NCBI GenBank assembly: GCA_002771745.1
Contig: PCUL01000366.1
Coordinates: 1,127 to 44,784 of the forward strand
Length of the DNA: 43,658 nt
From: Bacteroidetes bacterium CG18_big_fil_WC_8_21_14_2_50_41_14
Lineage (GTDB): Bacteria > Bacteroidota > Bacteroidia > Bacteroidales > F082
Reading direction: 5' to 3'
Part shown: piece after piece, positions 8,725-17,137 of the stretch
Layout of the letters: every line of letters starts with the position of its first letter
Position numbering within the stretch: position 1 is the first letter of the stretch
Notes under the pieces: generated by a model
Database searches by the model: none
The model's input: only the letters and a program-made list of their open reading frames with translations
What the model was told of the DNA's origin: nothing
Made by a program: the position numbers and the translations under genes

Positions 8725-9501
8725 ATGGCTGGCATTTTATTCGATGAGTTAATTTTTGGTCCTGTTCACAGCAGGAGATTGGGTATCTCTTTGGGAATCA
8801 ATTTACTCCCAGTACACAACAAGTTCTGTAACTTTAATTGTGTTTACTGCGAATGCGGGTGGACCGACAACAGTGCCACAAAGATTGTGCTTCCAAAACG
8901 CACAGATTTTAAACGGTTGCTATCTGAAAAGCTGCAATCGCTTCACAACACCACATTAGAACCCGATGCCATTACTTTCGCCGGAAACGGGGAACCTACC
9001 ACCCATCCAGAGTTTGCCGGAATTATTGAAGACACGCTGGAAGCTCGCGATCTGTATGCCCCCAAAGCGGCAGTCACGGTGCTGTCGAATGCCAGCATGT
9101 TGCACAAAAAAAAGGTACGTGATGCCCTGGTAAAAGTGGATAAAAACATTCAGAAACTGGATGCCGGAACCGAAATCATGTTTCAACGAATCAACCAACC
9201 GCTCGGCAACCTGACATTGGAAAAGATAGTAGAAAATCTGCTACTCATCAAGGAAAACCTGACCATCCAAACCCTGTTTTTACGTGGCGAAAACGATGGA
9301 CAAAACTTTGATAACACTACACCGGAGGAAATTTCAGCATGGCTGAAACTGATCAACATAATCCAACCTGCTGAAGTGATGCTCTACAGCATCGAACGCG
9401 AAACCCCGGCCGCCGGAGTGGAAAAAATAGCGAGAAAAGAGTTGGAACTTATTGCCCGGCAGGTGCAGGCGCTGGGCGTAAAGGCTGTTGTATTTGATTA
9501 A
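8725..9501 (+). CDS. Radical SAM protein
   Basis: This is a radical S-adenosylmethionine enzyme of 258 residues. The 4Fe-4S cluster motif is CNFNCVYC (C35, C39, C42). It is preceded by FGPVHSRRLGISLGINLLP, a stretch typical of a stand-alone group often annotated only as radical SAM protein or as related to the wybutosine enzymes. TFAGNGEPTTHPEF is the conserved glycine-rich SAM-contact strand, and VTVLSNAS follows it. The reaction is unknown. It is a monocistronic gene with a -7 box 17 bases upstream, and it ends near a strong hairpin. Confidence 0.85.
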   Translation: MAGILFDELIFGPVHSRRLGISLGINLLPVHNKFCNFNCVYCECGWTDNSATKIVLPKRTDFKRLLSEKLQSLHNTTLEPDAITFAGNGEPTTHPEFAGIIEDTLEARDLYAPKAAVTVLSNASMLHKKKVRDALVKVDKNIQKLDAGTEIMFQRINQPLGNLTLEKIVENLLLIKENLTIQTLFLRGENDGQNFDNTTPEEISAWLKLINIIQPAEVMLYSIERETPAAGVEKIARKELELIARQVQALGVKAVVFD

Positions 9502-9517
9502 TTGAGTAAACTATTTC

Positions 9518-9549
9518 GACCTTCCGGGTTGGAAAAAACCCGGAAGGTC
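9518..9549. terminator. Perfect 13-bp hairpin between convergent genes
   Basis: GACCTTCCGGGTT (9518-9530) pairs perfectly with its reverse complement at 9537-9549 across a 6-base loop. It lies between the radical SAM stop and the asparaginase stop, so it could end transcription from both sides. It has no long U tract. A related hairpin occurs at 42867-42900. Confidence 0.6.
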
Positions 9550-9567
9550 ATTTCAAATCCGCATGGA

Positions 9568-9583
9568 CCCGATGGTCATCGGG
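9568..9583. repeat. Short inverted repeat, CCCGATG-type
   Basis: CCCGATG (9568-9574) and CATCGGG (9577-9583) form a 7-bp inverted repeat with a 2-base loop, followed by more G and the word GGGTTC. The same core words recur at 42773-42803, so it looks like a copy of an intergenic repeat. Confidence 0.5.
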
Positions 9584-9608
9584 GGGTTCTTACGGGGTTC
9601 TATTTCCC

Positions 9609-10637
9609 CTACACCGTCATTTCGCCTCTTAGGGAAACCGACAGCAGCTCTATTACTTTCTGCTTTTCCAATCCGCTGGCCAACAAGTACATCAGTTTGG
9701 TAAGGGCCGCTTCTGTGGTGAGGTCTTTACCGCTGATCACCCCCATCTCGCGTAATTTCAGGCTGGTTTCATATTTGCCCTGATTGACCGAACCGGCCAG
9801 GCATTGGGTCACATTCAACACGATCAATCCCTTGTCGATGGCCTTTTGGAGGGCTTCGATAAACCAGGTTTCAGAAGGTGCATTTCCCGAGCCGAAGGTT
9901 TCCAAAACCACTGCTTTCAATCCTTCGATGGACAAAAAAGCTTCCACAAATGCCTTGCTGATTCCGGGGAAAAGTTTGAGCACCGCCACGTTGGTATCGA
10001 GTTGATGGTGCGCTTTGAGTTTCTTAAAATTCGGTTTCAGGATGATGTTCTTGTTGTACCGGATGTAAATGCCTACGTTGGCCAATGCAGGTAAGTTGGC
10101 GGACACAAAAGCATTGAAGTGCTCGGCGTTGTATTTCACCGTGCGGTTGGCTCGCATGAGGCTGTTCTCAAAATAGATACAAACTTCAGGAACAACAGGG
10201 GTATGTTCTTCAATAGCAGCGGCGATTTCGATGGCAGTAATAAAATTTTCCCTTCCATCTGTTCGCAATACGCCCAGGGGCAATTGCGATCCGGTAAAAA
10301 TAACAGGTTTGTTCAGGTTTTCGAGCAGGAACGAAACCGCCGAAGCGGTATAGGCCATGGTATCGGACCCATGCAGCACCACGAATCCATCATACTGTTC
10401 ATAATTTTTTTCGATGATGGACGCCAGCTCGATCCAAACTTCCGGCTTCATGTTGGATGAATCCAATATGGGATCAAAACAATGAAAACCCAGGTGGAAA
10501 TTCATGTTCTTCAGCTCGGGTATCTGGTCGTTGATTTGCTGAAAATCAAAAGGAACCAAGGCCCCCGTTTGTGGATCGGCCATCATGCCGATGGTTCCTC
10601 CGGTGTATATGATCAGGATAGAGGTTTCCGTGTTCAT
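9609..10637 (-). CDS. ansA: L-asparaginase, type I (cytoplasmic)
   Basis: This enzyme hydrolyses L-asparagine to aspartate and ammonia. The 342 residues match cytoplasmic AnsA and no signal peptide is present. The first catalytic Thr is T12 in IIYTGGTIGMM. The second active-site motif is LHGSDTMAYTASA (HGSDT about 89-93). Further family signatures are VIFTGSQLPLG and LETFGSGNAP. The start ATG overlaps the tatD stop by 4 bases (ATGA), so the two genes are probably translationally coupled and transcribed from the promoter before tatD. Confidence 0.95.
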   Translation of the reverse strand: MNTETSILIIYTGGTIGMMADPQTGALVPFDFQQINDQIPELKNMNFHLGFHCFDPILDSSNMKPEVWIELASIIEKNYEQYDGFVVLHGSDTMAYTASAVSFLLENLNKPVIFTGSQLPLGVLRTDGRENFITAIEIAAAIEEHTPVVPEVCIYFENSLMRANRTVKYNAEHFNAFVSANLPALANVGIYIRYNKNIILKPNFKKLKAHHQLDTNVAVLKLFPGISKAFVEAFLSIEGLKAVVLETFGSGNAPSETWFIEALQKAIDKGLIVLNVTQCLAGSVNQGKYETSLKLREMGVISGKDLTTEAALTKLMYLLASGLEKQKVIELLSVSLRGEMTV

Positions 10638-11413
10638 TGGGATGAAGTCAGTTTAAACAATTGCATGGCATTTTGAGTGGTAATTTCAGCAATTTCTTCC
10701 AAACTTTTATTGGTTACTTCTGCTACTTTTTGTGCAATGTAGGGGACATAACTGCTTTCGTTCCGTTTTCCCCGAAAGGGCACAGGGGTTAGATAGGGTG
10801 AATCGGTTTCCAAAATCAAATATTCCATCGGCAGATTGGCTACCACCTTCTCAAGACCTGAATTCTTAAAAGTAATAACACCCCCGATTCCCAAATAAAA
10901 TCCCAAATCTATTATTTTCCTGCCCTCTTCTTCATTTCCGGTAAAGCAATGAAAAACACCTTGCAGATCTTCAGTTGCTTCTTCTTTCACTATTTGATAT
11001 ACTTCATTAAACGAATTGCGCATGTGAATGACTACGGGCAGTTGGTATTTTTTTGTTAACCTCAACTGTCGTCTAAAAGCGTCCTTTTGCTGGTCAGCAT
11101 AGGTGCTATCCCAATACAGGTCGATACCAACTTCGCCAACGGCGATATACTTTCCTGTGCTTAGCTCCGATTCCACGAAAGTCAACTCCTTTTCAACCAA
11201 TTCGTTTACCGAGGTAGGATGCAATCCCATCATGGGCAAACAATGTTTTGGAAAGGCACCAGCCAAGGCTGTCATCGCATCAAAAGTACTCATGTCGATG
11301 GCAGGTAGTAGCATGGTGGATACCCCCTGACCGATGGCACGTTGGATAACCGCGGATCGGTCTTCGTCAAAATGTTGCAGGTAGAGGTGCGTATGGCTAT
11401 CGATAAACTTCAT
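10634..11413 (-). CDS. TatD-family metal-dependent hydrolase
   Basis: This is an amidohydrolase-fold TIM barrel of 259 residues. Family members act as 3'-5' DNases/RNases or D-aminoacyl-tRNA deacylases. Metal ligands are visible: HTH in IDSHTHLY (H7, H9), the Glu in AVGEVGIDLYW, His in VIHMRN, His in FHCFTG, and Asp in LETDSPYLTPVPFRGKRNE, which is the diagnostic TatD signature. It is first in a two-gene operon with ansA. Its start codon lies only 4 bases from the palindromic bidirectional promoter, so the leader is probably extremely short or absent. Confidence 0.93.
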   Translation of the reverse strand: MKFIDSHTHLYLQHFDEDRSAVIQRAIGQGVSTMLLPAIDMSTFDAMTALAGAFPKHCLPMMGLHPTSVNELVEKELTFVESELSTGKYIAVGEVGIDLYWDSTYADQQKDAFRRQLRLTKKYQLPVVIHMRNSFNEVYQIVKEEATEDLQGVFHCFTGNEEEGRKIIDLGFYLGIGGVITFKNSGLEKVVANLPMEYLILETDSPYLTPVPFRGKRNESSYVPYIAQKVAEVTNKSLEEIAEITTQNAMQLFKLTSSQ

Positions 11414-11416
11414 GTG

Positions 11417-11437
11417 GCAAAATTAAGTTAATTTTGC
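11417..11437. promoter_or_regulatory. Palindromic bidirectional promoter (tatD / LOG gene)
   Basis: A perfect inverted repeat: GCAAAATTAA (11417-11426), one central G (11427), TTAATTTTGC (11428-11437). Each arm contains a -7 box TAATTTTG, reading rightwards at 11429-11436 and leftwards at 11425-11418. Start codons are at 11452 (+) and 11413 (-). The palindrome could also be an operator. Confidence 0.55.
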
Positions 11438-11451
11438 GACCTATAATTAAA

Positions 11452-12054
11452 ATGAGTATGAGGCGAATTTGTGTTTTCTGTGGATCGAGTATGGGGAATA
11501 GCCCCGCCTACCGCGAAGCTGCGGAAGCTCTGGGGTTGTTTATTGCTGCCAATGAAATTGGACTTGTTTACGGAGGGGCGAGGGTAGGATTGATGAAAGT
11601 GCTGGCAGATACGGTATTGAATCAGCAGGGCGAAGTCATCGGTGTGATGCCTCAACTATTGATAAACAAGGAGGTGGCACATGATGGATTGTCGCGTTTT
11701 GTGATTGTGGAGAGCATGGCCGAGCGGAAAGCGCACATGCTGAAGTTATCGGATGCCTTTATCGCCTTGCCGGGTGGCTTTGGCACATTGGATGAATTGT
11801 CGGAAATACTCACCTACAACCAGCTCCACATCACCGATAAACCGTTGGGACTCCTTAATATCAATGGCTATTTCGATCGTTTGCTTGCATTCATCGATCA
11901 TGGTGTAGAGGAGGGTTTTGTACGTGAAGAACATCGACTTAACCTAATTGTTTCCAACGACATAGCGATGTTGGTATCTCAAATGGAAGCCTACCAACCC
12001 GTTGGCATGGGCAAATGGATTAGCGATATTCACACCGAAAGCAACAACCGATAA
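11452..12054 (+). CDS. LOG-family protein (Rossmann fold, TIGR00730-like)
   Basis: The protein has about 200 residues and the lysine decarboxylase-like/LOG fold. Family members hydrolyse nucleoside 5'-monophosphates, such as cytokinin ribotides, to base and ribose-5-phosphate. The signature PGGFGTLDEL is present, preceded by GGARVGLMK, and the N-terminus is MRRICVFCGSSMGNSPAYREAA. ATG at 11452 is used; 11458 is an equal alternative. The P-loop kinase gene follows after 8 bases, so the two probably form an operon for nucleotide handling. Confidence 0.9.
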   Translation: MSMRRICVFCGSSMGNSPAYREAAEALGLFIAANEIGLVYGGARVGLMKVLADTVLNQQGEVIGVMPQLLINKEVAHDGLSRFVIVESMAERKAHMLKLSDAFIALPGGFGTLDELSEILTYNQLHITDKPLGLLNINGYFDRLLAFIDHGVEEGFVREEHRLNLIVSNDIAMLVSQMEAYQPVGMGKWISDIHTESNNR

Positions 12055-12062
12055 CCGAAAAG

Positions 12063-12626
12063 ATGGTCATTATTGGCATTACCGGAACACTTGGAGCTGG
12101 AAAAGGCACGTTGGTTGATTATCTCATAAACAAACGCGGGTTTGCGCATTATTCGGCACGTGAATTTCTGATCAGGGAAATCACCCGGCAGGGATTGGAA
12201 GTCAATCGCGATACAATGACCAGCGTGGCCAATAAATTGCGTGCATTGCACTCTCCGGCTTATGTAATTGAAGAACTTTACAGTCAGGCAGCCAAATCGG
12301 GTAAAAACGCGGTTATCGAAAGCATCCGCACTCCCGGTGAGATTGAGTTCCTGAAAAAACAAGGAAATTTCATTCTGGTGGCGATTGATGCCGATCCACG
12401 TATCAGGTATAACCGAATTTCGTTGCGGGCCTCCGAAACCGATCATGTGAGTTTTGCAACCTTTAACAACAGCGAGCAGCGTGAATTTACCACTACTGAC
12501 CCAAACAAACAAAACCTGGGTAAGTGCATCTCCATGGCCGACCTGGTATTAAACAACAATGGAACCGTTGAAGATTTATACACTTCGTTTATCAGACAAA
12601 TCAAACAAAAAGGGTGGTCTATTTAG
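12063..12626 (+). CDS. P-loop nucleoside monophosphate/dephospho-CoA kinase-like protein
   Basis: The protein has 187 residues. A Walker A motif lies at the very N-terminus (GITGTLGAGKGT, about residues 5-16). The lid-like segment RIRYNRISLRASETD and the tail NKQNLGKCISMADLVLNNNGT resemble (deoxy)nucleoside monophosphate kinases and dephospho-CoA kinases. The substrate cannot be assigned from sequence alone. It follows the LOG gene in the same orientation after 8 bases and ends 7 bases before the convergent pth stop. Confidence 0.75.
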   Translation: MVIIGITGTLGAGKGTLVDYLINKRGFAHYSAREFLIREITRQGLEVNRDTMTSVANKLRALHSPAYVIEELYSQAAKSGKNAVIESIRTPGEIEFLKKQGNFILVAIDADPRIRYNRISLRASETDHVSFATFNNSEQREFTTTDPNKQNLGKCISMADLVLNNNGTVEDLYTSFIRQIKQKGWSI

Positions 12627-12633
12627 GCTGGTG

Positions 12634-13197
12634 CTATTTATTGTTAAAGGCCGTCATGGTAAGTTCAATGCCAATGGTGGCGTAACTTTTTACCATCTCA
12701 ACAGCCACTTCCACCCTTGGAATCATTAGTTTTTCTTCGTCTTTGGTCCATTGTCCAAGCACGTAATCCACCTGAAATCCACGATGGAAATGATCGCCAA
12801 TTCCTACGCGAAGACGAGAAAACTCATGGGTATTCAGTTTTAAAATAATATCCGAAAGTCCGTTATGACCCGCGGCGCTTCCCTGTCGTTTCATCCGGAG
12901 TACGCCAGGATCCAGAGCGATATCATCCACTATCACCAGCAGGTTCTCGATGGGAATATTTTCTTTATCGAGCCAAAATCTGATGGCTTTACCACTCAGG
13001 TTCATATAGGTGGTGGGCTTAATCATGACCAGGGTACGGCCTTTGAACCTGGCCTCGGCCCTGGAGGCATATCGTTCGATGGAAAATGAAGCCCCAAGGT
13101 CAAGGGCAAGCGCATCGCACACCACAAACCCTATGTTGTGGCGTGTGTTGGCGTATTCGGCACCGATATTTCCCAATCCTACAATTAAATACTTCAA
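12634..13197 (-). CDS. pth: Peptidyl-tRNA hydrolase
   Basis: This enzyme releases peptides from peptidyl-tRNA that has dropped off ribosomes. Conserved parts: YLIVGLGNIGAEYANTRHNIGF with Asn10 and catalytic His20, KPTTYMNLSGKA, VDDIALDPG, and AGHNGLSDI. Homology begins exactly at a TTG codon at 13197 (reads (M)KYLIVGLGN), which gives 187 residues, the family length. An upstream ATG at 13260 would add 21 unlike residues, so TTG is the better start. It lies downstream of rplY and prs in the usual Bacteroidota order. Confidence 0.95.
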   Translation of the reverse strand: MKYLIVGLGNIGAEYANTRHNIGFVVCDALALDLGASFSIERYASRAEARFKGRTLVMIKPTTYMNLSGKAIRFWLDKENIPIENLLVIVDDIALDPGVLRMKRQGSAAGHNGLSDIILKLNTHEFSRLRVGIGDHFHRGFQVDYVLGQWTKDEEKLMIPRVEVAVEMVKSYATIGIELTMTAFNNK

Positions 13198-13304
13198 AAC
13201 GATTTGATTATTAGTAAAAAGCAAAGGGACAAAGTTAAGCACTTTATCCCTTTTTCTCATTCAATTAAAATTTCTGTTTGGGAAGTTAATCCTCCGGATG
13301 ATCC

Positions 13305-13898
13305 TTATTCAGCAGCTTCAGCAACAGCCTCATCTTCAGCTGCAACAACGGCAGCGCCACGACCGGCTTTAACCATTACGACCACGGAATTGGGGGTATC
13401 CAACAATTGGATATTTTCAGGTTGAACGGCTTTTACTTTTATTGAATCGCCAATTTTCAGTGTGGAAATATCCACTTTGATTTCTTCAGGCAGGTTTTCA
13501 ATCAGACCCTTAACTTTCAGTTTACGGATTTTTTGCTGTAATTTACCGCCGGCAATAACACCGGGTGAGTTACCAACAACTTTAACGGGAAGTGCAGAAA
13601 CAATGGTTTTGCCTTCAACCACTTCTAAAAAATCGGCGTGTAAAGCACTGTCAGAAACCGGATGATATTGCACATCCTGGAGTAGTGCCTGATGGACTTT
13701 TCCATCAATATTTAACTCCACTAAAAATGTTTCAGGGGTGAAAACGATTTTACCAAAATCGAAGGCTACCACTGAAAAATGAACCTGTTCTTTACCACCG
13801 TAAAGCACACAGGGTACATTCCCGTTTCGGCGTTCCTTTTTAGCATCTTTTTTCCCTACGTTCTCTCTCAGAGAACCGCTCAATGATACTTTTTTCAT
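13305..13898 (-). CDS. rplY: 50S ribosomal protein L25/general stress protein Ctc
   Basis: bL25 binds 5S rRNA in the large subunit. The 197 residues show the long CTC form: the N-terminal L25 domain (SLSGSLRENVGKKDAKKERRNGNVPCVLYGG, in which the RxxGxVPxVLYG stretch contacts RNA), followed by the C-terminal beta domain (LPVKVVGNSPGVIAGGKLQQ), and an Ala/Glu-rich tail. It starts 14 bases after the prs stop; the two are probably cotranscribed with pth. Confidence 0.96.
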   Translation of the reverse strand: MKKVSLSGSLRENVGKKDAKKERRNGNVPCVLYGGKEQVHFSVVAFDFGKIVFTPETFLVELNIDGKVHQALLQDVQYHPVSDSALHADFLEVVEGKTIVSALPVKVVGNSPGVIAGGKLQQKIRKLKVKGLIENLPEEIKVDISTLKIGDSIKVKAVQPENIQLLDTPNSVVVMVKAGRGAAVVAAEDEAVAEAAE

Positions 13899-13912
13899 GA
13901 TTTAAAATTTAA

Positions 13913-14860
13913 TTATAATTTTTTCAGATCGAATAACGAGCTGATGGATTCAAAATTCTGTACACGTTTTATTACTTCTGCCAGTAAATCGGCCGTAGAA
14001 AGCACCGTAATTTTATCGTTAAATTGTCCCAAAGGAACCGTGTCGGTGACCACCACCTCGGTAAATGCAGATTTACTGATACGGCTATAAGCATCGCCGG
14101 AGAGGATGGCATGGGTACAAAAAGCCCTCACGCTATGAGCTCCCTTGCTCATAATCAGCGATCCTGCTTTGCTAATGGTTCCGGCAGTATCAATAATATC
14201 GTCTACAATCACCACATCCTTGCCTTCCACATCGCCAATCAACTCCATTTGTTCGATTACGTTTGGTTTGGTACGTTGTTTATAGCAAATAACAAAACCC
14301 GTTCCCAATGCTTTCGCGTAATTTGCTGCCCTGCGCGTACCCCCTGTATCAGGCGAAGCCATGACCAAATTGGGCAGGTTTAATTGTTTGAGATAGGGAA
14401 TAAAGATGTTGGAGGAAAATAAATGATCTACCGGGACATCAAAGAAACCCTGAATTTGATCGGCATGCAAATCGATCGTAATCAGGCGGGTAACTCCTGA
14501 AGCAGTCAACAAATTGGCCACCAGCTTACTGGCGATACTGACCCGGGGTTTGTCCTTACGGTCTTGACGGGCATATCCGAAATAAGGGATTACAGCTATA
14601 ATTTTACGTGCCGATGCCCTGCGGGCCGCGTCAACCATCATCAGAAGTTCCAATATATTGTCGGCAGGCGGGCAAGTGGATTGAATGATAAATACATCCC
14701 GGCCACGGATATTTTCCTCGTAGGAGGTTTGAAACTCGCCGTCTGCAAAATCCAGGACAATCGATTTTCCCAGGGTGGTTCCAAAACTTGTGGCAATTTT
14801 TTCTGCCAAATAGCGGCTTTTACGTCCCGAGAAAATACTGACCATTGGATCTACTGACAT
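13913..14860 (-). CDS. prs: Ribose-phosphate pyrophosphokinase
   Basis: This enzyme makes PRPP from ribose-5-phosphate and ATP for purine, pyrimidine, histidine and NAD synthesis. The 315 residues match class I Prs. Motifs: FSGRKSRYLAEKIA at the N-terminus, the flexible catalytic loop YARQDRKDKPR, ITIDLHADQIQGFFDVPVDHL, and the PRPP-binding loop DVVIVDDIIDTAGT. ATG at 14860 is chosen because the -7 box lies at 14891-14898; a start at 14893 would fall inside the promoter. Confidence 0.96.
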   Translation of the reverse strand: MSVDPMVSIFSGRKSRYLAEKIATSFGTTLGKSIVLDFADGEFQTSYEENIRGRDVFIIQSTCPPADNILELLMMVDAARRASARKIIAVIPYFGYARQDRKDKPRVSIASKLVANLLTASGVTRLITIDLHADQIQGFFDVPVDHLFSSNIFIPYLKQLNLPNLVMASPDTGGTRRAANYAKALGTGFVICYKQRTKPNVIEQMELIGDVEGKDVVIVDDIIDTAGTISKAGSLIMSKGAHSVRAFCTHAILSGDAYSRISKSAFTEVVVTDTVPLGQFNDKITVLSTADLLAEVIKRVQNFESISSLFDLKKL

Positions 14861-14890
14861 CGTATTGATTTTTGGTTCAAGTTTGGGGTG

Positions 14891-14898
14891 CAAAAGTA
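14891..14898 (-). promoter_or_regulatory. -7 promoter box of prs-rplY-pth
   Basis: TACTTTTG on the minus strand fits TAnnTTTG and lies 30 bases before the prs start at 14860. Confidence 0.5.
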
Positions 14899-15048
14899 TG
14901 ATTTATTTCAAAACGGGCAACTTTGTTTTCAAAAAAGAAAAAATATCCAAAACCCAACCCCTTACAGGACATTACTGCAACTTGTACCAGAAAGTGGCTC
15001 TATCAAGAAAAAAGAAAGCGGCTATAACAATACCTTAGCTATTCACTT

Positions 15049-16578
15049 TTAAAAAAGGCTGTAGGTAAAACGGGCATCGAAATTTGACTCAAAGTAATTT
15101 GTTTTTATAGTACTACTTTCATTGAGGGAATTCCCTTTATTATTATCAGAAGAATACAGATAACTTTCTTGTATATTGACCGATAACCGCAACTGTGGTG
15201 AAAAATAATAGTAAAGAGCCAATTTCAAATTGCCGTAGAAATCGATTGTATTTATTTTTAAGTTTGGATCGTCATCAATTTTTCTGTCGTTCCAGTATTG
15301 CCTGATACCAGCGTCTGCACCAAAAGTGATGCTGGTACGGCTATTTGGGAAATACCCATATCCATGGCTTATCCCCAATCCTAAGTTGGGGGAATGTAAA
15401 ATTTCTTTATAGTCGCTAACCAGAACCTCATCGGTATATTGTTTTGAAAGTATTTTACTTTCAAAAAGTGAATATCCCAGATTCACCAGGGTTGACTGTT
15501 GCCAATATAGATTGAGAGGTTTTTCACATACATAATATGCAACGGCATCCAAACCAAAGGAATTATCCTGGATATTGTACTTATAGGTTATTTCATTTGA
15601 TGACCCGCTCATGAAATCACGATAATAGGTTATCGATTCATAAAATGATGCAGACAGTCCGGGAACCAGACCGATAGAAAAACGGTTGCCGGCAGAACGT
15701 GAAGGCCCAGCCGAATTATCCCAGTTGTCGTAGAGTAGTGTATAATAGCTGGCATTCGATTTGGCTTTCAATCCATTTACTATCAAAAAGGAATCAATGG
15801 CTGTTATTTCATCAATCTTGCGGATGCGGCTGTCGAAAAACCGCTGATTTTTGATTTGGGTGATAGCACGTGCAAAAGCCAATACCTCCTCATTGTTATA
15901 TGGTTTTGATAAATCTCCAGCTTTCTGCAGATCGTCGAGAATATAAACAGCCAGTCGGGCATTTGCCACCTCTTCTATTCTTCCTGTCCCAACTAACAAT
16001 GGCATTGATACCGATGCATGATAATCTTTGTTTTTTTCTTTGAATAGAAACGGAAAAAACTCTTCATCAGTCTCGTTTTTCCTCACTTCATTTCCAAAGA
16101 CGCCATTAAAATCTAAATCTACCTCAAAAAATCGTTTGTTGTTGTTATAAAACCGATTAATTGAATGGGCAGCAAGCTCCAAACCCTGGCTATTCGATTT
16201 ATTAGATGAGCTCAGGGCAGTGTTGTTTTCATAATCTGTATCTGTCTTGCTATTGGAGCCATTTGCTCTATACCTGAGCGAATACGATTTTACTCCCTGG
16301 TAATGTGCCGAATTTTTTAATGAATAGTATCTGGAGTATAAGTCGCTGTTAAATAAATTATTGTAATTTTTATTGATTCCATTATTTTCATTAGCAAGCT
16401 TACTAAATGCATTCGAACCGTTCAGCCCCAACTGGAAATCGAGAGCGCGCCATTGATAATCCGGATTTTTATAATCCGCCAGATTAAAGTTTGTTTGTGC
16501 CTGCGAACTGTTTGTCAATAAGCCTGTAAGGAAAAAAGACAACAGGAAAAAGCCAATGGATTTTTGGGATTTTTTCAT
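15049..16578 (-). CDS. Outer-membrane beta-barrel protein, unknown function
   Basis: The protein has 509 residues. The signal peptide MKKSQKSIGFFLLSFFLTGLL is cut near SSQAQT. The mature part has many alternating strands rich in Tyr, Asn and Ser, such as YKNPDYQWRALDFQLGLNGS, LSASFYESITYYRDF and LKLALYYYFSPQLRLSVNIQ. It ends in FDARFTYSLF, with the C-terminal aromatic residue usual for barrels inserted by BAM. I do not recognise the family. Base composition is more AT-rich than the housekeeping genes to its right. It appears to be monocistronic. Confidence 0.7.
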   Translation of the reverse strand: MKKSQKSIGFFLLSFFLTGLLTNSSQAQTNFNLADYKNPDYQWRALDFQLGLNGSNAFSKLANENNGINKNYNNLFNSDLYSRYYSLKNSAHYQGVKSYSLRYRANGSNSKTDTDYENNTALSSSNKSNSQGLELAAHSINRFYNNNKRFFEVDLDFNGVFGNEVRKNETDEEFFPFLFKEKNKDYHASVSMPLLVGTGRIEEVANARLAVYILDDLQKAGDLSKPYNNEEVLAFARAITQIKNQRFFDSRIRKIDEITAIDSFLIVNGLKAKSNASYYTLLYDNWDNSAGPSRSAGNRFSIGLVPGLSASFYESITYYRDFMSGSSNEITYKYNIQDNSFGLDAVAYYVCEKPLNLYWQQSTLVNLGYSLFESKILSKQYTDEVLVSDYKEILHSPNLGLGISHGYGYFPNSRTSITFGADAGIRQYWNDRKIDDDPNLKINTIDFYGNLKLALYYYFSPQLRLSVNIQESYLYSSDNNKGNSLNESSTIKTNYFESNFDARFTYSLF

Positions 16579-17137
16579 GAGATTAAGATTTTTGAGTGTT
16601 GTTTAATTGAATTTGTATGTTTAAAGGTTGTTGTAAAACATCAGAAAATACAATTATCTTGCCAAATCAGGCCATTTGAGAAAACAATTGCAAAAACCAA
16701 ATCAAAGATCATTTATTCTACTCGCAAACAAGTTCCTTTATTTCATCTATAGTCGGATTTACCTTATTATATGTAATGCATACCCCTGAAAACTACCAAA
16801 AACAACCAGATACTTTAAAAAACATAAGGAGTTTAGTTGTTAATTAAAATCAATGGAAATTTGACCACCAACAAATTGTAGTTTATTGGTAATTGTTCAG
16901 TCTATTATTCACAATGCCGGATGAGAAATCACATCTTCTCTTAATCAAAAGTTAAATGTAAGGAAACAAATTAAGTCTTAGCTTTTCTTTGATTCATTGG
17001 ACGGAATTATTTTCTTAACAATTTTTAAAAACAAATCAAACGCCTTTCTTTTAATCTATTTTTGAAAATCGTCAACGTTGTTTGAGATTTTCAAATTTTT
17101 ACTGTAACAAAATCATGGTTTAATGAGTCATAGCAAC
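16579..17137. other. AT-rich intergenic region between divergent envelope genes
   Basis: About 560 bases hold no credible gene. Towards the right end a -7 box TATTTTTG (17057-17064) and a hairpin are visible (listed separately). I found nothing else clear; no TAnnTTTG box for the leftward gene is evident. Confidence 0.5.
17057..17095 (+). promoter_or_regulatory. -7 box overlapping a hairpin and T run before the carboxypeptidase-regulatory-domain gene
   Basis: TATTTTTG (17057-17064) fits TAnnTTTG. TTTGAAAATC (17061-17070) and GATTTTCAAA (17086-17095) form a perfect 10-bp inverted repeat with a 15-base loop, directly followed by five T. The hairpin would sit at the very start of the transcript, so an operator or early terminator is possible. 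Confidence 0.4.
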
